Made by a program: the position numbers and the translations under genes. Below, in pieces: positions 1-7,503 of a stretch of DNA of 64,000 nt (position 1 is the stretch's first letter; the number at the start of each line of letters is the position of its first letter). This DNA comes from CAIOYC01 sp965277345 (GTDB lineage: Bacteria > Pseudomonadota > Alphaproteobacteria > Caulobacterales > Caulobacteraceae), in contig CBDICI010000004.1 of assembly GCA_965277345.1 (NCBI GenBank), positions 434,001 to 498,000 on the forward strand. The letters run 5' to 3'. The notes under the pieces are model-generated. The model made no database searches. It saw only the letters and a program-made list of their open reading frames with translations, and was not told the origin of the DNA.

Positions 1-134
1 ACGAGGGTCACCGGGGTCGAGGCCATCATCTGGATCGGCTTGGCGGCGAACGGCCACACGATCAGGCCCGCGCCCAGCACGGCGAGGTGCAGGACGACCG
101 AGACGATCAGCGACGGCGCGCGACTCTCGCTCAT
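1..134 (-). CDS. tolA: TolA N-terminus (partial, runs off the window)
   Basis: Only the first 44 or so codons are present; the rest lies before base 1. Translation from the ATG at 134 gives a short cytoplasmic start (MSESRAPSL) followed by one hydrophobic segment (IVSVVLHLAVLGAGLIVW), which is the single N-terminal membrane anchor expected of TolA or another TonB-like protein. In E. coli TolA spans the periplasm and links the TolQR motor to the outer membrane. It begins 4 bases after the tolR stop, so it is the third gene of a tolQ-tolR-tolA operon. The call rests mainly on that context and on the anchor; the diagnostic C-terminal domain is not visible. Confidence 0.8.
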   Translation of the reverse strand, partial: MSESRAPSLIVSVVLHLAVLGAGLIVWPFAAKPIQMMASTPVTL

Positions 135-138
135 GCCG

Positions 139-627
139 TTACCGGCCTCCCGCTCCCGGCGCGGGCGGCTTGTCCGGCGCGCCGGTGTCGGTGATCAGGT
201 CGATCTTGCTGAACCCCGAGGTGGACAGCCGCGCCATCACCTGCGCCACATAGCTGTAGGGCGCGCCGCCATCGGCCCGCACATAGATCGGCCGGTCCAG
301 CCCATCGCCGGCCATGGCGTTCAGCCGCACCGCCAGGACGTCGAGCGTCACCGGCGTCTCGTTGATGAAGGTGGATCCATCGCGGCGCACGGTGATGGTC
401 AGCGGCTGCTTCTCGTCGTTCACCGCCGCCGCGTCGGTCTTGGGCAGGTCCACCGGCACGCCCACCGTGAGCAGCGGGGCGGAGATCATGAAGATGATCA
501 GCAGCACCAGCATCACGTCCACCAGCGGCGTGACGTTGATCTCCGACAACGCGCCGCGGCGGGTGCGTCGGCGACGGCCCCGCCCGCGTCCGCGCGTACT
601 GAACGCATCGTTAGCGGAGAGCGCCAT
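139..627 (-). CDS. tolR: TolR, Tol-Pal proton-channel subunit (ExbD/TolR family)
   Basis: A 162-residue protein with a basic N-terminus (RGRGRGRRRRTRRGALSEI), one membrane segment and a periplasmic domain. The segment VTPLVDVMLVLLIIFMI carries the conserved Asp of TolR/ExbD proton channels. TolR works with TolQ to convert proton-motive force into movement of TolA during outer-membrane constriction. The ATG at 627 directly abuts the TAA of tolQ (628-630), so translation is probably coupled. The length is slightly above the usual 140-150 residues because of the Arg-rich start and a Pro/Gly-rich tail. The identification is secure from the motif and gene order. Confidence 0.95.
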   Translation of the reverse strand: MALSANDAFSTRGRGRGRRRRTRRGALSEINVTPLVDVMLVLLIIFMISAPLLTVGVPVDLPKTDAAAVNDEKQPLTITVRRDGSTFINETPVTLDVLAVRLNAMAGDGLDRPIYVRADGGAPYSYVAQVMARLSTSGFSKIDLITDTGAPDKPPAPGAGGR

Positions 628-1311
628 TTAGGCCGCGCCCCCCAGCCGCCGCGTCACCGCCGCCGCCAGATCGTCGGCGAAGCTCTCCAGCCGCGCGGTG
701 TATTTGCCCACATCGGTGGAGAACTTGTTGTAGGCGATATAGGCCGGAATGGCGGCGGCCAGGCCCACGGCGGTGGCGAACAGGGCCTGCGAGATGGCCG
801 GGGCCACCACGGTCAGGTTGGTGTTCTTCTGCACGGCGATGGCCTGGAACGCGGTCATGATGCCCCACACCGTGCCGAAAAGGCCGACGAAGGGTGAAGC
901 GGTAGCGACGATGGCCAGGGTGCCGAGGCCATCCTCCACCCGCCCGGCCTCGCGGGCGACGACGCTTTCCAGCGTGCGGTCGATGCGCTGGGTCAAGAGC
1001 GTGATCTGGGTGTCGTTCAGCCCCGCCCGGCGGGCCTCGCGCCATTCGCGCAGGGCGCCCTGCAACATGCGCGGCAGGGCCTGTCTTGGACTCTCGCCCG
1101 CCGCTGCGGCCACATCCTCCAGCGAGCGGCCCGAAGAGACCTGATCCTCGAACCGGTCGGCCTCGCGGTTCAGCGCGGCGAAGCGGAACGCCTTGTCGAT
1201 GATGATCGCCCAGGACCACAGCGAGGCCAGCGCCAGGCCCAGCATCACCAGCTTCACCACCCAGTCGGCGTGCATGAAGCTGGCGACGATGGAGAGATTG
1301 TCGGCGTTCAT
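628..1311 (-). CDS. tolQ: TolQ, Tol-Pal motor subunit (MotA/TolQ/ExbB family)
   Basis: The start is placed at the ATG at 1311 (MNADNLSIVASF), giving 227 residues; a longer reading from 1395 adds a 28-residue tail not typical of the family. The first membrane segment is near residues 16-36 (VVKLVMLGLALASLWSWAI). The conserved two-helix region follows: AIVATASPFVGLFGTVWGIM, then AISQALFATAVGLAAAIPAYIAYNKF. TolQ forms the pentameric channel around TolR. It is the first gene of tolQRA; no ybgC lies upstream, where the next gene is an unrelated divergent antitoxin. Confidence 0.95.
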   Translation of the reverse strand: MNADNLSIVASFMHADWVVKLVMLGLALASLWSWAIIIDKAFRFAALNREADRFEDQVSSGRSLEDVAAAAGESPRQALPRMLQGALREWREARRAGLNDTQITLLTQRIDRTLESVVAREAGRVEDGLGTLAIVATASPFVGLFGTVWGIMTAFQAIAVQKNTNLTVVAPAISQALFATAVGLAAAIPAYIAYNKFSTDVGKYTARLESFADDLAAAVTRRLGGAA

Positions 1312-1425
1312 CGGGCCTCCGGAGGGGAGCAGGGGAGCGCATCGTCCTAACGCAGACGCGGCGCCGAAACTATGGCGAGCAGGCTCGCGCGACAAATCAT
1401 GAGATGAGTGCTATGATGAAACGCC

Positions 1426-1605
1426 ATGAAGGCTGAACCGACACTCTTTGACGAGGTTGACGACGCGGTCGAGGCCGCCGCCGACGCGGGCGGCTTGGCC
1501 GACATCGCGGCCGAGCGGGTCATTCCCCACGACGAGGTAGCGCGCTGGTTGGAGACCTGGGGCACGCCCGATGAGAAGCCGGCGCCTGCCTCTTGGCTCG
1601 CGTAG
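1426..1605 (+). CDS. Small antitoxin of a ParDE-type module
   Basis: A 59-residue acidic protein (MKAEPTLFDEVDDAVEAAAD...). The second half, GGLADIAAERVIPHDEVARWLETWG, matches the short antitoxins found beside ParE-type toxins in alphaproteobacteria, which end in a conserved V-x-x-H-x-E-V-x-x-W-L segment. It is too short to contain a full ribbon-helix-helix plus a long toxin-binding tail, so how it binds DNA is unclear. The toxin gene overlaps its 3' end by 13 bases. By analogy with known modules, the complex probably represses its own promoter in the 114-base gap after tolQ. Confidence 0.75.
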   Translation: MKAEPTLFDEVDDAVEAAADAGGLADIAAERVIPHDEVARWLETWGTPDEKPAPASWLA

Positions 1606-1865
1606 TCTGGTCGCGCCGGGCGATCGCCGACCTCACGGCGATAAGGGCCTATATCCACCAGTCTCGGCCGCTCGCGGCGGCGCGGATGGCCGTCCGCCTT
1701 CGTCATGCCGCTGAGGGTCTCAAGGACTATCCCCACCGGGGACGGTTGCACGGTGGGCTTTGTGAACTGACTGTCATCGCGCCCTACGTGATCCGCTACC
1801 AGGTTACGGAGGAGATCGTTCAAATCGTTCGCATCAGGCACGCTGCCCAAGGTGACGTCGATTAA
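1593..1865 (+). CDS. parE: ParE/RelE-superfamily toxin with a TTG start
   Basis: A 90-residue protein reading (M)ARVVWSRRAIADLTAIRAYI, then RGRLHGGLCELTVIAPYVIRYQV and a final strand IVQIVRIRHAAQ. This is the usual RelE/ParE fold layout: a helical hairpin followed by a four-stranded sheet ending in the R-I-x-H-A motif. ParE toxins generally poison DNA gyrase; the RelE branch cleaves mRNA. The V-V-W-S start and R-I-R-H-A end favour ParE. No ATG or GTG lies in frame at the expected position, so TTG at 1593, inside the antitoxin gene, is the likely start. The stop overlaps the pyrF stop by four bases on the other strand. Confidence 0.8.
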   Translation: MARVVWSRRAIADLTAIRAYIHQSRPLAAARMAVRLRHAAEGLKDYPHRGRLHGGLCELTVIAPYVIRYQVTEEIVQIVRIRHAAQGDVD

Positions 1866-2569
1866 GCCATCTCCGTCACCGCGGCGCCCATCTCGGCGGT
1901 GATCCGTGCAGCCACGTCCTTGGGATCGTTCGCGGCGGTGATGGGCCGGCCGCAGACCAGATGGCTGGCGCCGGCGGCGAGGGCCTCGGCCGGGGTGGCG
2001 GCTCTGGCCTGATCGTCGGCCTTGGCCCAGGCGGGGCGCACGCCCGGCGTCACCACCAGAAAGCCCTTGCCGCCGATGCGCCGCGCCAGCGCCGCCTCGT
2101 GCGGGCTGGCGACGATGCCGTCGATGCCGGCGTCCACCGCCTGGCGGATGCGCCGCTCCACCAGCGCCTCAACACCCAGGCCATAGCCGAGGTCCTTGAG
2201 GTCATCCTCGGTCAGGCTGGTGAGCACTGTGACGCCGAGGATTTTCATGTAACCGGCGCCGGCGCGGCCGCGCACCGCCGCCCGCATTACCTGTGGCTCG
2301 GCATGGACGGTCAGCAGGTCGGCGGCGCCGGTGGCGGCGATGGCGGCGGCGCCCTTTTCCACCGTCGCGCCGATGTCGTGCAGCTTCCAGTCCAGAAACA
2401 CCTGGCGCCCCCGCCGTTTCAGGTCCTTGGCCATGGCCATGCCGTCGGTGGCCAGAAGCTGCAGCCCCACCTTGTAGAAGTTCACCGCGTCGCCCAGCCG
2501 CTCCACCATGGTTTCGGCGTCGCCGCGGGTGGGTAGGTCGAGGGGGACGATCAGGCGCGGGTCAGCCAT
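1862..2569 (-). CDS. pyrF: Orotidine 5'-phosphate decarboxylase
   Basis: A 235-residue enzyme of pyrimidine synthesis that converts OMP to UMP. The beta/alpha-barrel begins with the substrate Asp (PRLIVPLDLPTR) and contains the catalytic Lys-Asp tetrad region as FLDWKLHDIGATV; most family members have Leu where Trp occurs here. The phosphate-binding end is present as LVVTPGVRPAWAKADDQAR and HLVCGRPITAA. The length is normal for the bacterial group. It is convergent with the ParE toxin and divergent from marC, so it is probably transcribed alone. Confidence 0.96.
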   Translation of the reverse strand: MADPRLIVPLDLPTRGDAETMVERLGDAVNFYKVGLQLLATDGMAMAKDLKRRGRQVFLDWKLHDIGATVEKGAAAIAATGAADLLTVHAEPQVMRAAVRGRAGAGYMKILGVTVLTSLTEDDLKDLGYGLGVEALVERRIRQAVDAGIDGIVASPHEAALARRIGGKGFLVVTPGVRPAWAKADDQARAATPAEALAAGASHLVCGRPITAANDPKDVAARITAEMGAAVTEMA

Positions 2570-2655
2570 GGGAAGCTTCCTGTGTGGCGGCGCGCGCGCC
2601 CAGCGGGCATAAGGCCGGGGCGCGCGGGCAGGATGATGATGTGGGCTGAGCGGAA

Positions 2656-3351
2656 ATGATGGGGCAGGCCGACCTTGCGGTCAACTTCTTCGTGGCGCTG
2701 TTCGCCCTGATCGACCCGGTGGGCAACATCCCGCTGTTCGCCGCCGCCACCGTGGGCATCGCCGAGGCGCCGCGGCGGCGCATCGCCGTCTATATCGCCC
2801 TGTTCGCCTTCGTCTTCCTGACCTTCTTCTATTTCACCGGGGTGGGATTGCTGCAGTATTTCGGCATCTCCATGCCGGCCTTCCGTATCGCGGGGGGTAT
2901 CATGCTGTTCATCCTCGGGCTGGAGATGGCGCGCAACGACTTCACCGCCAAGTTCGAGGCGGAGGCGGGACCGGGCGATATCGAGGCGGTGAAGAACCCC
3001 GGCCGCTATGCGAGGAAGCACTTCGAGCGGCTGATCGTGCCCTTTGGTATGCCGTTGCTGATCGGTCCGGGCGCCATATCGGCGGTGGTGATCTATGCGG
3101 CGGAGACCGCGCGCGCCGGTCTGCCCGGCAAGGCGGCGGGGATCGCGGCGATCGCGGCGATCTCGCTCACCATCCTCGTCGCCTTCGTGGCGGCGGGGAT
3201 CATCTCCAAGGCGCTCGGCAAGATCGGCATGACCATCGTGGTGCGGGTCTTGGGCCTGGTGCTCTGCGCCCTGGCGGTGCAGTTCGTCATCGTCGGCCTG
3301 GCCGACGCCACCGGCGGCATCATCCGGGCCAAGGCCGCGCATCCGTATTGA
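2656..3351 (+). CDS. MarC/YchE-family integral membrane protein
   Basis: A 231-residue polytopic protein starting MMGQADLAVNFFVALFALIDPVGNIPLFAAAT. The segment FALIDPVGNIPLF is the family hallmark, repeated in the second half as LIVPFGMPLLIGPGAIS. About six membrane segments are visible. The family was once linked to multiple antibiotic resistance and was later proposed to transport amino acids; no substrate can be read from the sequence. Two ATGs are adjacent at 2656 and 2659, and no strong ribosome-binding site separates them. The gene is followed directly by a palindromic repeat cluster. Confidence 0.88.
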   Translation: MMGQADLAVNFFVALFALIDPVGNIPLFAAATVGIAEAPRRRIAVYIALFAFVFLTFFYFTGVGLLQYFGISMPAFRIAGGIMLFILGLEMARNDFTAKFEAEAGPGDIEAVKNPGRYARKHFERLIVPFGMPLLIGPGAISAVVIYAAETARAGLPGKAAGIAAIAAISLTILVAFVAAGIISKALGKIGMTIVVRVLGLVLCALAVQFVIVGLADATGGIIRAKAAHPY

Positions 3352-3353
3352 GT

Positions 3354-3487
3354 CCTCCCCCGTGCAACGGGGAGGAGGACCGCGCAGCGGTGGAGGGGGC
3401 AGCGCCGCCCCGTCCGGTTATCCTGGCGCGACCCCCTCCGTCACGGCGCTTGGCGCCGCGCCACCTCCCCCGCTGCGCGAGGGAGGA
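3354..3487. repeat. Cluster of GC-rich palindromic intergenic elements
   Basis: Right after marC the sequence reads CCTCCCCCGTGCAACGGGGA, a near-perfect hairpin. It is followed by GCAGCGGTGGAGGGGG, later ACCCCCTCCGTCACGGCGCT and finally CACCTCCCCCGCTGCGCGAG. These blocks are mutual inverted copies of the same unit and resemble dispersed extragenic palindromes common in Caulobacterales and sphingomonads. The distal half forms the 3' end of queG on the other strand. It could also act as a bidirectional terminator between the two convergent genes, though no T tract is visible. Confidence 0.75.
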
Positions 3488-4508
3488 GCCGTTTCATCGC
3501 CCACGCCGCGGCGTCCGCCACCACCGGGTCGGGATCGGTCAGGTGCGGGCGGGTTGCCTCGGCCAGCGCAGGATCGCCGGAATTGCCGATGGCGTAGAGG
3601 ACGTTGCGCCGAAAGCGTTTCAAGCCGATCCGTTTGATCGGCGATCCGGCGAACAGGGCGCGAAACCCCTCGTCGTCCAACGCCGCCAAGTCGGCCAGCG
3701 AGGGTTGGCGCAGGGCCTGGCGCGCCTGCAAGCGCTGCTCGGCGGCCTGGCTGGCGAACTTGTTCCACGGGCAGACGGCCAGGCAGTCGTCGCAGCCATA
3801 GACGCGGTTGCCCATGGCGGCGCGAAACGCCTCCGGCCAGGCGCCGGCGAACTCGATAGTCAGGTAGGACAGGCACTTGCGCGCATCCAGTTGGTAGGGC
3901 GCGGGAAAGGCGTCCGTGGGGCAGACGTCGAGACAGGCCCGGCAGGAGCCGCAGCTTCCCGTCTCCCCCGGCTCGGTCTTGAGCTCGAGAGTGGTCAGGA
4001 TCGCGCCTAGGAATAGCCAGGAGCCGAACTCGCGCGAAACCAGGTTGGTGTGCTTGCCCTGCCAACCCAACCCCGCCGCCTCGGCCAGCGGCTTCTCCAT
4101 CAGGGGCGCGGTATCGACGAACACCTTCAACTCGCCGCCGAAGCGCGAGGCGATGAAGCCGCCCAGCGTCTTCAGCCGCCCTTTGATCACCCCATGATAG
4201 TCGTTGCCCTGGGCGTAGACCGAGATGGCGGCGCGGTCGCGGTGTTCGAGTTGGCCGAGCGGATCGGTGTCGGGGCCGTAATTCATGCCAAGCACCACGG
4301 CGGAGCGCGCCTCGCCCCACATGGCTCTTGGATGCTGGCGCCGCTCGCGGGTGGTCTCGATCCACCCCATCTCGCCGTGACGCCCCTCGTCGACGAACTG
4401 GTGCAGCCGGGCCGAAACCGGCCAGGCCGCTTCGACGGTGGTGAACCCGCAAGCCTCGAAGCCGAGTTCGAGCGCACGGGCGCGAATGGCAGGGCGAGGG
4501 TCGAGCAT
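3441..4508 (-). CDS. queG: Epoxyqueuosine reductase QueG
   Basis: A 355-residue enzyme for the last step of queuosine synthesis in tRNA, reducing epoxyqueuosine with a cobalamin cofactor and two 4Fe-4S clusters. The N-terminal cobalamin domain includes AAISVYAQGNDYHGVIKGRL. Cluster ligands are visible at Cys186, 189, 192 and 196 (CGSCRACLDVCP) and at Cys239, 242 and 246 (CDDCLAVCPWNKF). The C-terminal HEAT-like region follows (NVLYAIGNSGDPALAEA). The last dozen residues (PRAAGEVARRQAP) are encoded by a palindromic repeat and are probably a neutral extension. It lies 19 bases after the FzlA-like gene in the same orientation. Confidence 0.95.
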   Translation of the reverse strand: MLDPRPAIRARALELGFEACGFTTVEAAWPVSARLHQFVDEGRHGEMGWIETTRERRQHPRAMWGEARSAVVLGMNYGPDTDPLGQLEHRDRAAISVYAQGNDYHGVIKGRLKTLGGFIASRFGGELKVFVDTAPLMEKPLAEAAGLGWQGKHTNLVSREFGSWLFLGAILTTLELKTEPGETGSCGSCRACLDVCPTDAFPAPYQLDARKCLSYLTIEFAGAWPEAFRAAMGNRVYGCDDCLAVCPWNKFASQAAEQRLQARQALRQPSLADLAALDDEGFRALFAGSPIKRIGLKRFRRNVLYAIGNSGDPALAEATRPHLTDPDPVVADAAAWAMKRLLPRAAGEVARRQAP

Positions 4509-4527
4509 GACCCCTTATAGCGCGGCG

Positions 4528-5214
4528 CTAGAAATCCAGGTCGTCGTAATGCGCCGCAGGCGGCAAGCCGGGGAAGCGATCGGCCAGCAGGGGGCGGAAG
4601 GACGGGCGCGACTTGGCCTTCACGTACCAGAACTTGGTCGCCGGGAAATCCTCCCACGGGACCTCGCCCATATAGTCGATGACGCTGAGATGGGCGGCGG
4701 CGGCGATGTCGGCGAGGCCAAACAGCCCGCCCGCCAGCCAGTCGCGATGGACCAGCAGGTCCTCCAGCATCCGCATGTGTACGCGCAGGGCCTCGCGGCC
4801 CCGGCGCAGCGCCGCCAGTTCCGGCGCGCCGAGACCGAGGAGGCGCTTCTCCATCTTCTCGTGCAGCAGAAAGCCGTTCACTTCGTCGGTGAACTTGCGG
4901 TCGAACCAGGCCAGCAGGCGGCGCGCCTCGGCCCGGCCCTGGGCGTCGTCGGGCAGCAGCGCATAGTCCGGATGGCGCTCCTCCAGATGCTCCAGGATGG
5001 CGCGGCTGTCGGCGACGACGATCTGGATGGCGCCGCGCGCCTCGATCAGCACGGGGGGCAGGCCGGAGGGATTGAGGCTGGCCAGCCGCTCGGGGTGTTC
5101 CCAGTAGCGCTCCGCCGTCTCGTTGAACGGCAGTCGCTTCTCGACCAGCGCCAGGCGCACCTGACGCGAGGCCGGATCGAGGGGGAAGTGGATCAGGGTG
5201 CGTTCGACGGACAT
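4528..5214 (-). CDS. fzlA: Glutathione S-transferase family protein, probable FtsZ-binding FzlA
   Basis: A 228-residue two-domain GST-fold protein. The thioredoxin-like half contains PASRQVRLALVEKRLPF and LNPSGLPPVL with ADSRAILEHLEE; the helical half ends in a conserved-looking tail GLPPAAHYDDLDF. Placement directly upstream of queG is the context in which I recall the alphaproteobacterial FzlA/GST gene. In Caulobacter FzlA binds FtsZ filaments and sets constriction rate rather than acting as a glutathione enzyme. The N-terminal TLIHFPLDPASRQ lacks an obvious catalytic Ser, Cys or Tyr at the usual site. The GST fold is certain; the FzlA identity is inferred from tail and context. Confidence 0.7.
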   Translation of the reverse strand: MSVERTLIHFPLDPASRQVRLALVEKRLPFNETAERYWEHPERLASLNPSGLPPVLIEARGAIQIVVADSRAILEHLEERHPDYALLPDDAQGRAEARRLLAWFDRKFTDEVNGFLLHEKMEKRLLGLGAPELAALRRGREALRVHMRMLEDLLVHRDWLAGGLFGLADIAAAAHLSVIDYMGEVPWEDFPATKFWYVKAKSRPSFRPLLADRFPGLPPAAHYDDLDF

Positions 5215-5398
5215 GGGGTTGGCGACAGCCCTAGCCCGCAGAAGTTTAAGCCGCGTTTACCGTGATCGCGGATGCGCCGATTTGGCGGCGCGACCTTTCG
5301 TCGATGTGAGCCGGAGGGCATGGACCCCGGCGTGCATTTAAGGCCAAGCTCCGGCCAGCGCGCCCGGAGCGGGCGCTCGCCACAGGGAGACCTCCGTC

Positions 5399-5836
5399 AT
5401 GCGCCATCTCGTCCTCGCCGCCGCCGCCGCGACCCTTATCGCCGCCCCCGGCTTTGCCTTCGCCGCCGCCGCACCGGCCAAGGAAAAGGCCGCGCCGCAC
5501 TACGACTGCACCAAGAAGGGCAACGCCAACAAGGCCGCCTGCAAGACCGCCGCCACCACCCCGACGGCCGCCCCCGCCGCTGTCGCCGCCGCGCCGATGA
5601 CCAAGGCCGCGCCCCCAAAAGCCGCGCCCATGGCCAAGAACGCACCGGCCGCCACCGCCGCCATGGCGCCGACCCCCGTCAAGGGCGGCGGCCTGAAGGC
5701 CTGCGCCACCCAATGGGACGGTTACAGCCAGGCGCAGAAGGACGCCTACAAGGCCAAGGCCGAGGGCAAGCTCAGCGCCAAGGGGCACAAGCTGTCGGGC
5801 TACAACGTCTTCACCAGCGAGTGCATGAAGAAGTGA
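5399..5836 (+). CDS. Small Ala-rich secreted protein, possibly PsiF-like
   Basis: A 145-residue protein with a clear signal peptide (MRHLVLAAAAATLIAAPGFAFA). A short Cys-containing block follows (HYDCTKKGNANKAACKTAA), then an Ala/Pro-rich linker, then a C-terminal domain with two Cys (LKACATQWDGYSQAQKDAYKA ending KLSGYNVFTSECMKK). The spacing of Cys, Trp and the final F-x-x-E-C-M-K-K resembles the PsiF repeat (phosphate-starvation-inducible family), but the similarity is weak and the function is unknown. The ribosome-binding site (AGGGAGACC) is well placed. A hairpin follows the stop. Confidence 0.7.
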   Translation: MRHLVLAAAAATLIAAPGFAFAAAAPAKEKAAPHYDCTKKGNANKAACKTAATTPTAAPAAVAAAPMTKAAPPKAAPMAKNAPAATAAMAPTPVKGGGLKACATQWDGYSQAQKDAYKAKAEGKLSAKGHKLSGYNVFTSECMKK

Positions 5837-5843
5837 TCGGCGA

Positions 5844-5862
5844 CTGACCGCAAAGCGGTCAG
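5844..5862 (+). terminator. Stem-loop after the secreted-protein gene
   Basis: CTGACCGC, a 3-base AAA loop and GCGGTCAG form an 8-base-pair perfect stem 8 bases after the stop codon. Only a short GCTTTC follows, so intrinsic termination would be weak; it may simply protect the 3' end of the mRNA. Confidence 0.35.
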
Positions 5863-5930
5863 GCTTTCGGAACCCCGGGGCTCCCGGGCGGTTAGGGACG
5901 GCAGTCTCACCCGCCCGCGGAGTCCTTCCC

Positions 5931-6428
5931 ATGCCTGCCCCCCTCGACGACATCGATCTGGAAAAGCGACTGTGGAGCGAGATCGACAAGGCTCGTTTCG
6001 GGATGCTGGGCCTCACCGACGGGCGCAGCCACATGCAGCCCATGACCGCGTTCTGCGACAAGGAGCGGAACGCCATCTGGTTCTTCACCAAGACCACCAC
6101 CGACCTCGCCCGCCAAGTGGCGGCCGGCCACTACGCCATGTTCTGCGTCATGGCCAAGGACCAGGAATTCCAGACCTGCATCGGCGGCGAACTGGCGCCC
6201 GACCACGACCGGGCCAAGATCGAGGCGTTCTGGAATCCGATGGTGTCGGCCTGGTTCCCGGAGGGCAAGGACGATCCGGAACTGACCCTGCTGCGGCTGA
6301 CCCCGGTGGACGCCCAGGTCTGGGCCTCGCGCGGCGGCCCGTTGCGCTACGCCTTCGAGACCGCCAAGGCCAATCTGACCCACACCACGCCTGACGTGGG
6401 CCAGTCGGATCGCGTCACCTTCATCTGA
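5931..6428 (+). CDS. FMN-binding split-barrel (pyridoxamine oxidase-like) protein
   Basis: A 165-residue protein of the general-stress-protein-26 / pyridoxamine 5'-phosphate oxidase-like group. It shows the usual order: an N-terminal helix (LEKRLWSEIDKARFGML), strands around the flavin site (SHMQPMTAFCDKERNAIWFFTKTTTDLARQV) and a C-terminal FWNPMVSAWFPEGKDDPELTLLRL segment typical of the family. Such proteins bind FMN or F420, often with unknown substrates. The 3' end overlaps the convergent exonuclease gene by eight bases. Confidence 0.85.
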   Translation: MPAPLDDIDLEKRLWSEIDKARFGMLGLTDGRSHMQPMTAFCDKERNAIWFFTKTTTDLARQVAAGHYAMFCVMAKDQEFQTCIGGELAPDHDRAKIEAFWNPMVSAWFPEGKDDPELTLLRLTPVDAQVWASRGGPLRYAFETAKANLTHTTPDVGQSDRVTFI

Positions 6429-7476
6429 TCGGTTCGGCCTCGAGCGCGGGGGCGGCCTCCTCGCCGTCCTCGTCCTCATAGCCGACCAAGGCGAGGGCGC
6501 GGGCCTTCATCCCGTTCAGTTCCGCCCAGCGCAGCAGCGCCTCCTCCCGGCCGTGGGTGATCCACAGTTCGCCGGGCGACAATTCCTTGAACGTCGTGGT
6601 GAGTTCGTCCCAATCCGCGTGGTCGGAAATAGCGAGCGGCAACTCCACGCCGCGTTGGCGGGCTCTCGCGCGCACCCCCATCCAACCGGAGGCGAAGGCC
6701 GGGATCGGATCGGGAAAGCGCCGCGCCCAGCGGTCCTGCATGGCCGAGGGCGGGCAGACGACGATCTTGCCGGCGAAGTCCGCCCTCACCCCGCGCCCCT
6801 CCGCCGTCGCCGGCGCCAGCGGGCCAAGCGCGACCCCATGGGCTTCGTAGAGCCGGTTCAGCCGCTGCATGGCCCCGTGCACATAGATCGTCTCGTGATA
6901 GCCGCCCCGACGCAGCAGAGCGATGACCCGCTGGGCCTTGCCGAGCGCGTAGGCGCCGACGAGGTGGGTCCGCTCGGGAAATTGCTGCACCGAGCGGATC
7001 AGCTTGGCGATTTCCTCACCGTCCGGCGGATGGCGAAACACCGGCAGGCCGAAGGTGGCCTCGGTGATGAAAACATCGCAGGGCACGGGCTCGAACGGCG
7101 CACAGGAAGGGTCGGGCCGGCGCTTATAGTCGCCGGAGGCCACGATGGTCATACCCTTCCAGCGGACCACCGCCTGGGCGGACCCCAGCACATGGCCGGC
7201 GGGGACCAGGGTGACCTCCACCCCGTCGCGGTTGACGCTCTCGCCGTAGGCAACCGGCTGCTGCGCGCCGGCGAAGTCCGCGCCATAGCGCTCTGCCATG
7301 ATGGCCAGGGTCTGCGGCGTGGCGACCACGGCGCCGTGGCCCGCCCGGGCGTGATCGGAATGGCCGTGGGTGACCACGGCCCGGTCCACCGGACGCGTGG
7401 CGTCGATGTAAAAATCGCCGGGCGGGCAATAGAGCCCTTCGGGGCGGGGTTGAAGCAGGTCGTCGGGACGGATCAC
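6421..7476 (-). CDS. Ligase-associated DNA exonuclease (metallo-beta-lactamase/beta-CASP)
   Basis: A 351-residue metal-dependent nuclease. The zinc motif is near residues 36-44 as VVTHGHSDHARAGH; further motifs are PAGHVLGSAQAVV, VASGDYKRRPDP, ITEATFGLPVFRHP and the late SDHADWDEL and ITHGREEALL. Family members usually sit in an operon with an ATP-dependent DNA ligase and an Lhr-type helicase and probably process DNA ends in repair. Neither partner is present in this window: the upstream neighbour is an NfeD protein and the downstream one is convergent. Confidence is high for fold and family, lower for a biological role in this genome. Confidence 0.9.
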   Translation of the reverse strand: MIRPDDLLQPRPEGLYCPPGDFYIDATRPVDRAVVTHGHSDHARAGHGAVVATPQTLAIMAERYGADFAGAQQPVAYGESVNRDGVEVTLVPAGHVLGSAQAVVRWKGMTIVASGDYKRRPDPSCAPFEPVPCDVFITEATFGLPVFRHPPDGEEIAKLIRSVQQFPERTHLVGAYALGKAQRVIALLRRGGYHETIYVHGAMQRLNRLYEAHGVALGPLAPATAEGRGVRADFAGKIVVCPPSAMQDRWARRFPDPIPAFASGWMGVRARARQRGVELPLAISDHADWDELTTTFKELSPGELWITHGREEALLRWAELNGMKARALALVGYEDEDGEEAAPALEAEPIR

Positions 7477-7503
7477 CCGCCCGATATGGGCTTTCGCCTG
7501 CGC

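Noticed and set aside
1347..1850. 167-codon minus-strand frame over the first toxin-antitoxin pair
   Set aside because: Antisense to two small genes that overlap each other and match a known module.
3354..3487. Regular repeats suggesting a CRISPR array
   Set aside because: The units are inverted, unequal and lack uniform spacers; no cas genes are present.
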